A DNA stretch of 64,000 nucleotides from Streptomyces sp. NBC_00708 (GTDB taxonomy: Bacteria > Actinomycetota > Actinomycetes > Streptomycetales > Streptomycetaceae): positions 6,944,001 through 7,008,000 of the forward strand of contig CP108997.1 in assembly GCA_036226585.1 (NCBI GenBank). Direction: 5' to 3'. The notes beneath the pieces are model-generated. The model was given only the letters and a program-made list of their open reading frames with translations. It ran no database searches and was not told where the DNA came from. Of this stretch, positions 46,768 through 54,913 are shown piece after piece. The position numbers and the translations under genes are program-made. Within the stretch, counting starts at the first letter, position 1. Each line of letters begins with the position of its first letter.

Positions 46768-46801
46768 ACTATGCAGCGCATGTATACACATAGCGCATAG
46801 T
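46768..46801. promoter_or_regulatory. 34-bp dyad at the TPR-polyprenyl synthase promoter
   Basis: ACTATGC-N6-TGTATACA-N6-GCATAGT: the outer 7-bp arms and the central 8-bp palindrome are perfectly symmetric about the same centre. It lies 39 bp upstream of the TPR start in a locally AT-rich patch and includes a -10-like TATACA. It is a probable operator for a dimeric or tetrameric repressor, which is not encoded next to it. Confidence 0.6.
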
Positions 46802-46952
46802 TGGCCGGTGTTCCGGTCCGTGCTCAGGGGGGTGGGGCGAGGGTCGTCGTGTGTGCGGTGTGCCGCCTTGCTGTGGATCAAGACCGCGGATCGGTGCCCG
46901 GGGTTGCCTCGTGCCGGAAAAAGCCGTCGGAACCGGTGGCCGGGGGTGCGCG

Positions 46953-48251
46953 TCAGCCGGCGCCCTCGGTCAGGTGGCCGACGAACCACGCGCGGGCCCG
47001 TTCGGCGACCTCGTCCAGCGTCCCCGGCTCCTCGAAGAGATGCGTCGCGCCGGGAATGACGTCGAGCCGGTTCTCGCAGCGCAGTTCCGCCTGGGCCCGG
47101 CGGTTCAGGTCCAGCACCTCGGTGTCCCTGCTGCCCACGAGGAGCAGCGTCGGCGAGCGGACCTCGCCCAGACGGGCGCCCGCGAGGTCCGGCCGGCCGC
47201 CGCGCGAGACGACCGCCCCGATCCCCGTGTCCCGGTCCGCGCCGACGACGGCCGCCGCCTGGAGCGCGGCGGCGGCGCCCGTACTGGCACCGAACACGCC
47301 GAGGGGCCCCGGTGAGTGTTCCCGCACCCAGGCGGCGGCGTCCACCAGGCGGCCGGCGAGGGCCGAGATGTCGAAGACGTGGCCTCCCTCGGCCTCCTCG
47401 TCGGCGGTGAGCAGGTCGAACAGCAGTGTGCCGAGGCCGGCCCGGTTCAGCGCCGCCGCGACCGACCGGTTGCGCGGGCTGTGCCTGCTGCTCCCCGAGC
47501 CGTGGGCGAACATCACGAGTGCCCCGGAGTCCCCGGCCGGGGTGAGGGCGCCGGGCAGATCCACTCCGCCGGCCTCCACCAGGACATCGCTGGTGAGCCG
47601 GGGCCCCGCCTGTCGCGCGCGGGTCAGCAGCGCGACGACTTCCTCGTCCGGGGTCTGGTCGAAGTCCCGGTACCACTCGCCCACCGCCGAGAACCCGGAC
47701 GGCGCCGACAGGCACACCAGCTCGTCGGCCTCCTCGCGCAGCCGGGCCGCGGCGGACGGTGGCGCGACGGGCACGGCCAGCACCACATGGGCGGCGCCCT
47801 GCGCCCGCGCCACCGCGCAGGCGGCGAGCGCGGTCGCGCCGGTGGCGATGCCGTCGTCCACGAGGACCACCGTGCGTCCTTCGAGGGGGATGCGCGGCCG
47901 TTCGCCCCGGAACGCGCGGGCCCGGCGCGACAGTTCGACCTCCTCGGCCTGCTGGACGGAGGCGACCTCGGACTCCGACACACCGGCCCGGCGCACGATG
48001 TCCTCGCTGATGACGCGGACGCCGCCCTCGCCGATGGCGCCGAAGCCGAGTTCCGGGTGGTGCGGGACGCCCAGCTTGCGGACCACGATCACATCGAGCG
48101 GCGCACCGAGTTCCTGTGCGACGCGGAAGGCGACCGGCACGCCGCCGCGCGGCAGACCCAGCACGACCGGGTCGCTCTGCGCGAGGGGGCCGAGGGCTTC
48201 GGCGAGCCGCCGGCCCGCGTCGGCCCGGTCGGCGAACAGCACGGGACTCAC
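46953..48251 (-). CDS. Phosphoribosyltransferase-dienelactone hydrolase-like fusion
   Basis: 432 aa from GTG 48251. The N-terminal half is a type I phosphoribosyltransferase domain with the PRPP loop VVLVDDGIATGATALAA. The C-terminal half is an alpha/beta hydrolase: nucleophile Ser in GVFGASTGAAAA, Asp in GSRDTEVL and His in GATHLFEEPG. This fusion occurs in other actinobacteria and its joint function is not established. It is divergent from the Zur-boxed operon, but nothing suggests a functional link. Confidence 0.87.
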   Translation of the reverse strand: MSPVLFADRADAGRRLAEALGPLAQSDPVVLGLPRGGVPVAFRVAQELGAPLDVIVVRKLGVPHHPELGFGAIGEGGVRVISEDIVRRAGVSESEVASVQQAEEVELSRRARAFRGERPRIPLEGRTVVLVDDGIATGATALAACAVARAQGAAHVVLAVPVAPPSAAARLREEADELVCLSAPSGFSAVGEWYRDFDQTPDEEVVALLTRARQAGPRLTSDVLVEAGGVDLPGALTPAGDSGALVMFAHGSGSSRHSPRNRSVAAALNRAGLGTLLFDLLTADEEAEGGHVFDISALAGRLVDAAAWVREHSPGPLGVFGASTGAAAALQAAAVVGADRDTGIGAVVSRGGRPDLAGARLGEVRSPTLLLVGSRDTEVLDLNRRAQAELRCENRLDVIPGATHLFEEPGTLDEVAERARAWFVGHLTEGAG

Positions 48252-48381
48252 CTCACATCGGAGAGAACACGTGGCGGCCACCCGCCTCGTGCCGGGTGAC
48301 ACACCTCCCTCATTTCCATCGTCCCCGCGCGCCGGACGTGCGCAAATCGGCGGCGGGCGAACTCCCGGATCCGCGACCCAG

Positions 48382-48410
48382 GTGACAATGAAAACGATTG
48401 TCGTTAACGT
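48382..48410 (+). promoter_or_regulatory. Promoter with Zur-like box of the metallophore operon
   Basis: -35 GTGACA (48382-48387) and -10 TAACGT (48405-48410) have 17-bp spacing. The spacer holds the inverted repeat GACAATGAAAACGATTGTC (48384-48402). The core TGAAAACGATTGTC closely matches actinobacterial Zur boxes (TGAAAAyGATTTTCA-like). Zinc-loaded Zur bound here would block RNA polymerase. A DmdR1/IdeR iron box (TTAGGTTAGGCTAACCTAA) does not fit. Confidence 0.72.
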
Positions 48411-48491
48411 ATGCGGGGTCGGGCGCACGGCCTGCCGACCGGGCCGGCGTGCGTTCGACGTCCTGCAACCGTGCGGTCAAGAGGGGGAGTT

Positions 48492-49748
48492 GTGGCTCAT
48501 CTGCTGATGGTCGAGAGCTGGGTCGGGTCGATGAGCAGACTGCTGCCGAGAGCGATCCGGGAGGGCGGGCACGAATTCACCTTCCTCACCCGAGACCTGC
48601 ACCACTACCTGCGCTCGGCACCCGAGGGAGCCCGCCACCCGCTGCTCTCGGCACGCCACGTGCTGACGGCTCCCACCAACGACCCCGGCCGGCTGCTGCC
48701 GTTCGCCGAACGGGCCCACGCGGCCCTGGGTTTCGACGGGGTGGTCTCGTCCTGCGACTACTACCTGCCACTGGCCGCCCGCGTCGCGGCCCGGCTGGGC
48801 CTCGCCGGTCCCGCGCCCGAGGCCATGGAGAACGCCTGCCGCAAGGACGCCACCCGGGACGTCCTCGCCCGTGCGGGCGTCCCCGGGCCGCGTTACGCGG
48901 TCTGCGCCGACTGGGCCGAGACCGCGAAGGCGGCGGCGCGGATCGGCCTGCCGCTGGTCGTCAAGCCGGTCGACCTGTGTGCCGGAATGCTGGTGCGCCG
49001 CGTCGACGACGAGGCACAGCTCGCCGACGCCCACCGGGCCCTCGCCGACTTCCCGGTCAACGCGCGGGGCCAGCGGCGTTCCCCCGTAGTCCTGCTCGAG
49101 GAGTTGCTGCACGGTCCCGAGGTCAGCGTCGAGACCGTCACCCACGGGGGACGGACCCAGGTGATCGGGGTGACCGACAAGAGTGTCGGCGGCGCTCCGG
49201 CCTTCGTGGAGACCGGACACATGTTTCCGGCGGCCCTCACCGAGCAGGACGCCCGCGCGGCCCGGGACACCGCGGTCCGGGCGGTCGAGGCGCTCGGCCT
49301 CGACCACGTCGTGGCGCACACCGAGATCAAACTGACGCCCGCCGGCCCCCGCGTGGTGGAGGTCAATCCCCGCCCCGCCGGCAACCGCATCACCGAACTC
49401 GTCCGGCATGTGACCGGCATCGACATCGCCGCCGCCTGTGTCGACGTCGCCCTCGGCCAGGAGCCGGACCTGCGCCGCCACGACACCGGACTGCGCAGCG
49501 CCGCCATCGGCTTCCTGGTGCCCGGCGCCGGGGGAGTGCTGGACGCGATCGACGGCGGCGACACGGTCGGGGAGGCCCCGGACGTGCTGGAGCTGAGCCT
49601 CGCCGCGCCCGGCACCCGGGTCACCGCCGCGGGCAGCAACAACGCATACCTCGGGCATGTGATGGCCGGCGACACCGACGGGCCGGGCGCCCGCGACCGC
49701 GTGGAAGCACTCCTGTCGGGCCTGCGCCCCCGGGTGGTGTCCCGATGA
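48492..49748 (+). CDS. ATP-grasp ligase (L-amino acid ligase type), first metallophore gene
   Basis: 418 aa, GTG start after GAGGGGGAG. ATP-grasp features are LVVKPVDLCAGMLV (ATP-binding lysine), VLLEELLHGPEVSVETVT, and the Mg-binding AHTEIKLTPAGPRVVEVNPRPAGNR segment (key residues E and N near 320-335). It resembles BacD-type amino acid ligases that join two amino acids through an acyl-phosphate. A dipeptide product fits the dipeptide epimerase three genes on. It follows the Zur-boxed promoter and overlaps the next gene by 4 bp. The amino acids used are not predictable. Confidence 0.85.
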   Translation: MAHLLMVESWVGSMSRLLPRAIREGGHEFTFLTRDLHHYLRSAPEGARHPLLSARHVLTAPTNDPGRLLPFAERAHAALGFDGVVSSCDYYLPLAARVAARLGLAGPAPEAMENACRKDATRDVLARAGVPGPRYAVCADWAETAKAAARIGLPLVVKPVDLCAGMLVRRVDDEAQLADAHRALADFPVNARGQRRSPVVLLEELLHGPEVSVETVTHGGRTQVIGVTDKSVGGAPAFVETGHMFPAALTEQDARAARDTAVRAVEALGLDHVVAHTEIKLTPAGPRVVEVNPRPAGNRITELVRHVTGIDIAAACVDVALGQEPDLRRHDTGLRSAAIGFLVPGAGGVLDAIDGGDTVGEAPDVLELSLAAPGTRVTAAGSNNAYLGHVMAGDTDGPGARDRVEALLSGLRPRVVSR

Positions 49749-50578
49749 CCGCACACACCGCCACCGCCCCGGCCCCCGGCTCCTGCGAGGAGCTCGTGTC
49801 CCGGGTCCTGGCCGGAGCCTTCGGGCACAACCCCAGAACGCTTCGGGTCAGCACCGCCTTCACCACCCGCCAGTCCGTCAGCCACACGGGACGCGCCGGC
49901 GGCTACCGCAACGAGGTGCTGAGCCTGCGCATCGCCGCAGCCGTCGGCTCCTGCGCGGTCGAGCCGGGCGGACTCCCGGACGGCGCCGCCGACGACTGCG
50001 TCGGTACCGATGCCGCCACCCTGCTCGCCCACCCGCTGCGGCCGGTACGGATCGCCGCGCTGGACGCCTTCCTCATGCACGCCCTGCCCCACGGCCCCGC
50101 CTCGGGCGCCCGGCCGCTGCCGCTGCCCGCGGGGACCTCACTGGAGAAGTCCCGGGCCAGGGCACGCGCCGTCGTCGGCCTGCTGGACCTCCCGCCCGGC
50201 CGGACCGTCCTCGTCGTCGGGGTGGTCAACTCGCTCCTGGAGGCGCTGCGCGAGCGCGGACTGCGGTACGTGCCCTGCGACCTCAAGGGCGGTACGACGG
50301 AGTGGGACGAGCCGGTACGCGAGAACGCCTCGGACCTGCTCACCCGCTGCGATGCCGTCCTCGCCTCCGGAATGACGCTCGGCAACGGCAGCTTCGAACA
50401 GTTCAGGACCCATGCGCTGCGGTACGGCAAGCCGCTCGTGATGTTCGCCCAGACGGGCAGCGCGGTGCTGCCCCGGTTCATCGGCTCCGGGGTCACCGCC
50501 GTGTCCGCGGAGCCGTACCCCTTCTTCTGGCTCGACGGCGGTCCCGGCACCATCCACCAGTACGGAGGCACCCGGTGA
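49745..50578 (+). CDS. DUF4213/DUF364 putative heavy-metal chelation protein
   Basis: 277 aa. The N-terminal part matches the DUF4213 enolase-N-like region; the C-terminal Rossmann-like DUF364 part shows TVLVVGVVNSLLEALRERG, VLASGMTLGNGSFEQF and GKPLVMFAQTGSAVLPRFIG. These Pfam families are labelled putative heavy-metal chelation because members occur in metal-related operons; the activity is unproven. It sits between the ATP-grasp and PLP genes with 4-bp overlaps on both sides. It could be a biosynthetic enzyme or a metal-handling protein. Confidence 0.8.
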   Translation: MTAHTATAPAPGSCEELVSRVLAGAFGHNPRTLRVSTAFTTRQSVSHTGRAGGYRNEVLSLRIAAAVGSCAVEPGGLPDGAADDCVGTDAATLLAHPLRPVRIAALDAFLMHALPHGPASGARPLPLPAGTSLEKSRARARAVVGLLDLPPGRTVLVVGVVNSLLEALRERGLRYVPCDLKGGTTEWDEPVRENASDLLTRCDAVLASGMTLGNGSFEQFRTHALRYGKPLVMFAQTGSAVLPRFIGSGVTAVSAEPYPFFWLDGGPGTIHQYGGTR

Positions 50579-51711
50579 CCACGGCACTTCTGCGTCCCGC
50601 CGGCAACCGCGAACTGCTCGGCCTGGTCGGGCGCACCCCGCTCGCCCGTATCACCGCGCCCCTGCCCTGTCCGCATCCCGGCTTCTGGGCGAAGCTCGAA
50701 GGCTTCGGCGTGGGAGGCATGAAGGCACGCGCCGCCGTGTCGATGCTCCAGGGGGCCGAGGCGCGCGGCGAACTCCTGCCCGGCGCCCCGGTCGTGGAGT
50801 CGACGTCCGGCACGCTCGGCATCGGGCTCGCCTTCGCCGGCCAGGCGCTCGGCCACCCCGTCGTCCTGGTGGGCGACACCGAACTCGAACCGTCCATGCG
50901 GCAGTTGCTGCGTTCCCACGGCGCCCGGCTGGAGCTCGTCGGCCGTCCGGCCGAGCGGGGCGGCTGGCAGGCGGCCCGGCTCGCCCGGCTCCGCGAACTG
51001 CTGTCCACGCTGCCGCACGCCTACTGGCCCGACCAGTACAACAACCCCGACAACACGGCGGGTTACGCCTCGCCCGCCGCCGAGATCGCGGGCCGGCTCG
51101 ACCGGGTGGACGTGCTGGTGTGCAGCGTCGGCACCGGCGGGCACAGCGCCGGAACGGCCGCCTGGCTGCGCCGCCACTGGCCCGCGCTGAGACTGATCGG
51201 GGTCGACTCCACCGGCTCGACGATCTTCGGCCAGCCCGCCCGCCCCCGGCTCATGCGCGGCCTGGGCAGCAGCATCCATCCCCGCAACGTCGCCCACGAC
51301 CGCTTCGACGAGGTGCACTGGGTCGGCCCGGCCGAGGCCGCCGACAGCTGCCGCCGGCTCGCCCGGGGCAACTTCGTCAGCGGCGGCTGGAGCACCGGCG
51401 CCGTCGCCCTCGTCGCCGCCTGGGCGGCCCGCGTGCACCCGGACGCGGTCGTCGCCACCGTCTTCCCCGACGGGCCCCACCGCTACCTCGGCAGCGTCTT
51501 CGACGACGGCTTCAACGCCCTGCACGGCCTGCGGACGGGCCCACCGGCGAACCGGCCCGTCGAGATCTCCCACCCCCGAGCGGCGGAGGCCACGGGGTGG
51601 ACCCGCTGCACGACCGTGGTCGATCCGCGGGCGGGCGCGGCCCACCGGCCGCACACGGATCCGCGGGCGGGCGCGGCCCACCTGCCGCACGCACCCCGGG
51701 AGAGCCGATGA
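50575..51711 (+). CDS. Cysteine synthase-like PLP enzyme with His-containing repeat tail
   Basis: 378 aa, fold type II PLP enzyme. K50 in GGMKARAAV should bind PLP, ESTSGTLGIGLA (76-87) binds the substrate carboxylate, DQYNNPDN is conserved, and GTGGHSAG (186-193) binds the PLP phosphate. Such enzymes do beta-replacement on O-acetyl- or O-phosphoserine; the SbnA relative makes a 2,3-diaminopropionate precursor for staphyloferrin B. A similar unusual amino acid is plausible here. The last 30 residues contain a 12-residue tandem repeat (DPRAGAAHRPHT, DPRAGAAHLPHA) absent from the family. Confidence 0.85.
   Translation: MTTALLRPAGNRELLGLVGRTPLARITAPLPCPHPGFWAKLEGFGVGGMKARAAVSMLQGAEARGELLPGAPVVESTSGTLGIGLAFAGQALGHPVVLVGDTELEPSMRQLLRSHGARLELVGRPAERGGWQAARLARLRELLSTLPHAYWPDQYNNPDNTAGYASPAAEIAGRLDRVDVLVCSVGTGGHSAGTAAWLRRHWPALRLIGVDSTGSTIFGQPARPRLMRGLGSSIHPRNVAHDRFDEVHWVGPAEAADSCRRLARGNFVSGGWSTGAVALVAAWAARVHPDAVVATVFPDGPHRYLGSVFDDGFNALHGLRTGPPANRPVEISHPRAAEATGWTRCTTVVDPRAGAAHRPHTDPRAGAAHLPHAPRESR
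51622..51693 (+). repeat. 36-bp tandem repeat, two copies
   Basis: Two near-identical 36-bp units beginning GATCCGCGGGCGGGCGCGG encode the duplicated His-containing 12-residue tail at the end of the PLP enzyme gene. The few differences suggest a recent duplication. Confidence 0.85.
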
Positions 51712-52787
51712 AGTGCACCCGGCGCACCACGGAGCTCCGGCTCGCCGAGCCGCTGCGGATCTCCCGGTCCACCACGACCGCCCGGCACGCCGTCCGGCTG
51801 TCCGTCGAGCACCTGGGGCTCCACGGCCACGGCGAAGCGGTCACCAGCGTGTACTACGGCCTGGACACCGGCGCCCTGCATCAGTGGCTGCACCGGTGCT
51901 CGGAGGCACTCGCCCGTTTCCCCGACCCCGAGACCGCCCTCGCCGCCCTGCCCGAGGACGCCACCGGCGCGCCACCGGCGGTCACGGCCGCCGTGGAGTC
52001 CGCGCTGCTCGATCTCGTCGGCAAGCGCGCCGGAGAGCCCGTGTACCGGCTCCTGGGCGCGGCCGGCGCGCCCATGGCCGCAACCGCCCGGACCATCGGC
52101 ATCACCACGCTCTCCCGGGCCGCCGCCCTCGCCACCCGCCTCGCGGACCAGGGGTTCACGGTCCTGAAGGTCAAAGCCGGATCGGCGGACCCCGAGGACG
52201 ACATCGCACGGGTCCGCGCCGTACGCACCGCCGCCCCCGGGGCACGCCTGCTGCTCGACCCGAACGGCGGCTGGAGCACGTCCGCCGCGCCCCGGCTGCT
52301 CGGCCGCTTCGCCGAACTGGGCGTCGAGGCCGTCGAACAGCCCGTCGCGCCGGGCGACCCGGAAGGGCTGGCCCGCCTGGCCGCGCGTTCACCGCTGCCG
52401 GTCGTCGCGGACGAGGACGCGGTGTCCTACGAGGACGCCCGCCGCCTCGCCGGCCGCGTCCACGGCATCAACGTCAAGCTCGCCAAGTGCGGCGGAGCCG
52501 GCGCGGCCCTGCGCATCGCCGACCTGATCGCCGGAAGCGGAACGGACCTCATGCTCGGCTGCCTCACCGCCAGTTCACTCGGCATCGCCCCGGCCGTCCA
52601 CCTCGCCGACCGCGCCCGGTGGACCGATCTGGACGGGCATCTTCTGCTCTCCCACGACCCCTGGACCGGCATCGGCGGCGACGACGGCACCGTACGCGCG
52701 AGTGCGCGGCCCGGACTCGGCGTACGCCCGAGCACACCGTTCGACCCCGCCCGGGGGCCGGTTTCCCGAGCGGAGGCACGGCCGTGA
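51708..52787 (+). CDS. Dipeptide epimerase (enolase superfamily)
   Basis: 359 aa. The catalytic lysines are K154 and K156 (LKVKAG) on one face and K257 (INVKLAK) on the other. Mg ligands are D184 (LLLDPNGG), E210 (VEQP) and D235 (VADED). The D307-L-D309 motif near the C-terminus is the feature that binds the free amino group of dipeptide substrates in Ala-Glu-type epimerases and is absent from muconate cycloisomerases. It should invert the alpha carbon of one residue of a dipeptide made by the upstream ligase. It overlaps both neighbours by 4 bp. Confidence 0.88.
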   Translation: MKCTRRTTELRLAEPLRISRSTTTARHAVRLSVEHLGLHGHGEAVTSVYYGLDTGALHQWLHRCSEALARFPDPETALAALPEDATGAPPAVTAAVESALLDLVGKRAGEPVYRLLGAAGAPMAATARTIGITTLSRAAALATRLADQGFTVLKVKAGSADPEDDIARVRAVRTAAPGARLLLDPNGGWSTSAAPRLLGRFAELGVEAVEQPVAPGDPEGLARLAARSPLPVVADEDAVSYEDARRLAGRVHGINVKLAKCGGAGAALRIADLIAGSGTDLMLGCLTASSLGIAPAVHLADRARWTDLDGHLLLSHDPWTGIGGDDGTVRASARPGLGVRPSTPFDPARGPVSRAEARP

Positions 52788-54046
52788 CGACCTGGCGCGA
52801 GATCCGTGGCTTCAGCCCGGCCGTTCGCCTCCTGCTGGTCAACCAACTCGGTGTGAACACCGGCTTCTACCTGCTCATCCCCTACCTCGCCGTGCACATG
52901 AGCCGCGATCTCGGCATGTCCGCCGCCGCCGTCGGCACCGTGCTCGGGGTGCGCAACCTCAGCCAGCAGGGGCTTTTCGTCATCGGCGGCTCGGCGGCGG
53001 ACCGGCTGGGCGCGCGCGGGGTGATCATCACCGGCTGCGCCCTGCGGACCGTGGGCTTCGGCCTGTTCGCCCTGGGCGACGGGACGGCGGTGCTGCTGGC
53101 CGCCTCGGTGCTCAGCGGACTGGCCGGCGCCCTGTTCAACCCGGCCGTTCGGGCCTACCTCGCCCAGGAGGCCGGGGAGCGCAGGGCCGAGGCATTCGCC
53201 CTGTTCAACGTGTTCGCGACGACCGGGGCCCTCATCGGCCCTCTGCTCGGCAGCGCGCTCCTTCTCGTCGACTTTCGGGCGGCGGCCCTGACGGCGGCCG
53301 GGCTCTTCGCCCTCCTCACCGTCGCCCAGGCCCTGATGCTGCCCGCCGGTCAGGTCACCCCGGCCGAGGAGAGCGTGCTCGCCGACTGGCGCGAAGTGGT
53401 CGGGAACCGGGCGTTCATGGCGTTCGCCCTGGCCATGGTCGCCATGATCGCGCTGGAGAGCCAGCTCTATCTGCTGCTGCCCGACGGCGCCCGACGGGCC
53501 ACCGGCTGGGACGGTGCGGCCGGCCCGGTCCTCCTCGTGGCGACGCTCGCCGGTCTCGGCCTCCAACTGCGCATCACGCGGGCGCTGAAACGGCGCGGCA
53601 GCCGGGCGGGCTGGATCAGCGGCGGCCTCGCGCTCATGGGCGCGGCCTTCGTTCCCCCCATGCTCGTGACGTCCGGAGCGTCCGCCGGCGCGGGGGACCT
53701 GCCGGGCGCCCTGCTGCACCTGGCCCCGGTACTGGTGGGGGCCCTGCTCCTGCAGACCGGTCTCATGATCGCCCAGCCCTTCGTGATGGAACTGGTGCCC
53801 GCCTTCGGCCGCTCCCGGCTCACCGGCACCTACTTCGGCATCTTCTACGTCGTCTCCGGCATCGCGGCCGCCCTCGGCAACGCGGCCGTCGGCTGGGCCA
53901 TGGACACCGGCGGACGCACAGGCGCCGGGTGGCTGCCCTGGGCGTGCTGCCTGGGCCTCGGCCTCGCCTCGGCCGCCGCCGTCGCCCGGCTCCACCGCGT
54001 CGGGGCACTGCCCGGAGGGCCGGCCCCCGTGCCGGCCCGCGCCTGA
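52784..54046 (+). CDS. MFS exporter of the metallophore operon
   Basis: 420 aa with about 12 TM segments. The motif IGGSAADRLGARGVI lies in the TM2-TM3 loop. The N-terminus VNQLGVNTGFYLLIPYLA resembles MdtH-like drug and metabolite exporters. In metallophore systems such as staphylopine (CntE), an MFS protein exports the free ligand. Overlap with the epimerase (GTGA) and position before the importer genes support export of the pathway product. Specificity is inferred. Confidence 0.83.
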   Translation: MTTWREIRGFSPAVRLLLVNQLGVNTGFYLLIPYLAVHMSRDLGMSAAAVGTVLGVRNLSQQGLFVIGGSAADRLGARGVIITGCALRTVGFGLFALGDGTAVLLAASVLSGLAGALFNPAVRAYLAQEAGERRAEAFALFNVFATTGALIGPLLGSALLLVDFRAAALTAAGLFALLTVAQALMLPAGQVTPAEESVLADWREVVGNRAFMAFALAMVAMIALESQLYLLLPDGARRATGWDGAAGPVLLVATLAGLGLQLRITRALKRRGSRAGWISGGLALMGAAFVPPMLVTSGASAGAGDLPGALLHLAPVLVGALLLQTGLMIAQPFVMELVPAFGRSRLTGTYFGIFYVVSGIAAALGNAAVGWAMDTGGRTGAGWLPWACCLGLGLASAAAVARLHRVGALPGGPAPVPARA

Positions 54047-54056
54047 GGAGGCCGTC

Positions 54057-54851
54057 ATGCGGAACAGGAACCTGCTCACCGACAACCCGGCCCTGTACGA
54101 GACGCGCTTCCCCGACGACGAACGGCTCGCCGGACGCTGGACCGAGGAGTGCCTGCGCACCCACGGGAGCGGCGCCCGCGTCCTGGACATCGGCTGCGGC
54201 ACCGGCCGCGACGCCGCCCATCTCCACACGGCGGGCCGTACGGTGACCGGCGCGGACCTCTCCGACGCGATGCTCCGGTACGCGGCCCGGCACCACCCCG
54301 GCCCCCGCTACCTCCGCGCCGACCTGCGCCGCTTCGACCTGGGGGCGGGGGACTTCGACGCCGTGGTCTGCCTGGACAGCGCGCTGCTGTACTGCCGGAC
54401 CGACGCCGAACTCGGCGGCTTCCTCGCCTCCTGCCACCGGGCGCTCGCCCCCGGCGGGCTGCTCGTCGCGGAGATGCGCAACGGCGCCTACTTCCTCGGC
54501 CGCGCCCACGTCACCGCCGCCCCCGCCGCCCACACGTTCACCCACGAAGGCGTCACCTACCGCTCCGTCACCCGGCTGCGCGTGGACCCCGCCTCACGCC
54601 TCCTGCACCGCTCTCGCACCTGGACCACGGACGACGGGTCGCCCCCGGTCGAACAGCGCTCGGCCTGGCGCCTGCTGCTGCCCGACGAGCTGCGCCGCAC
54701 CGTCACCGAGGCCGGATTCGAGGTGCTGGCCCTGCACGACGGGCCCGGCCCCCGCACCGACCCCGCCTGGTGCGAGGGCGCGGCGCCGACGGGCACCACG
54801 ACCGGTGACCGGCTCCACCTCATCGCGCGGCGTACGGCCCCGCACGCCTGA
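54057..54851 (+). CDS. SAM-dependent methyltransferase
   Basis: 264 aa, class I methyltransferase. Motif I is VLDIGCGTGRDAAHL (near residues 43-57), followed by TGADLSDAML and a motif III-like LAPGGLLVAEM. The gene starts 10 bases after the exporter stop with GAGGAGG spanning that stop. It likely N- or O-methylates the dipeptide or an intermediate. Without homologues of known function in view, the target atom cannot be given. Confidence 0.83.
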   Translation: MRNRNLLTDNPALYETRFPDDERLAGRWTEECLRTHGSGARVLDIGCGTGRDAAHLHTAGRTVTGADLSDAMLRYAARHHPGPRYLRADLRRFDLGAGDFDAVVCLDSALLYCRTDAELGGFLASCHRALAPGGLLVAEMRNGAYFLGRAHVTAAPAAHTFTHEGVTYRSVTRLRVDPASRLLHRSRTWTTDDGSPPVEQRSAWRLLLPDELRRTVTEAGFEVLALHDGPGPRTDPAWCEGAAPTGTTTGDRLHLIARRTAPHA

Positions 54852-54913
54852 GCCCAGGTCCACCACAGCCGCACTCGGCCCCCCAAACCCACCACACAGC
54901 AAGGACATCCGTC

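Noticed and set aside
48384..48402. Reading the palindrome as a DmdR1/IdeR iron box
   Set aside because: The iron box consensus TTAGGTTAGGCTAACCTAA is not matched; the TGAAAACGATT core fits Zur better.
51622..51693. Possible CRISPR or other repeat array
   Set aside because: Only two directly abutting units without spacers, inside a coding sequence.
51708..52787. Annotation as muconate or chloromuconate cycloisomerase
   Set aside because: The DLD motif and VKLAK lysine context fit dipeptide epimerases, and no aromatic catabolism genes are present.
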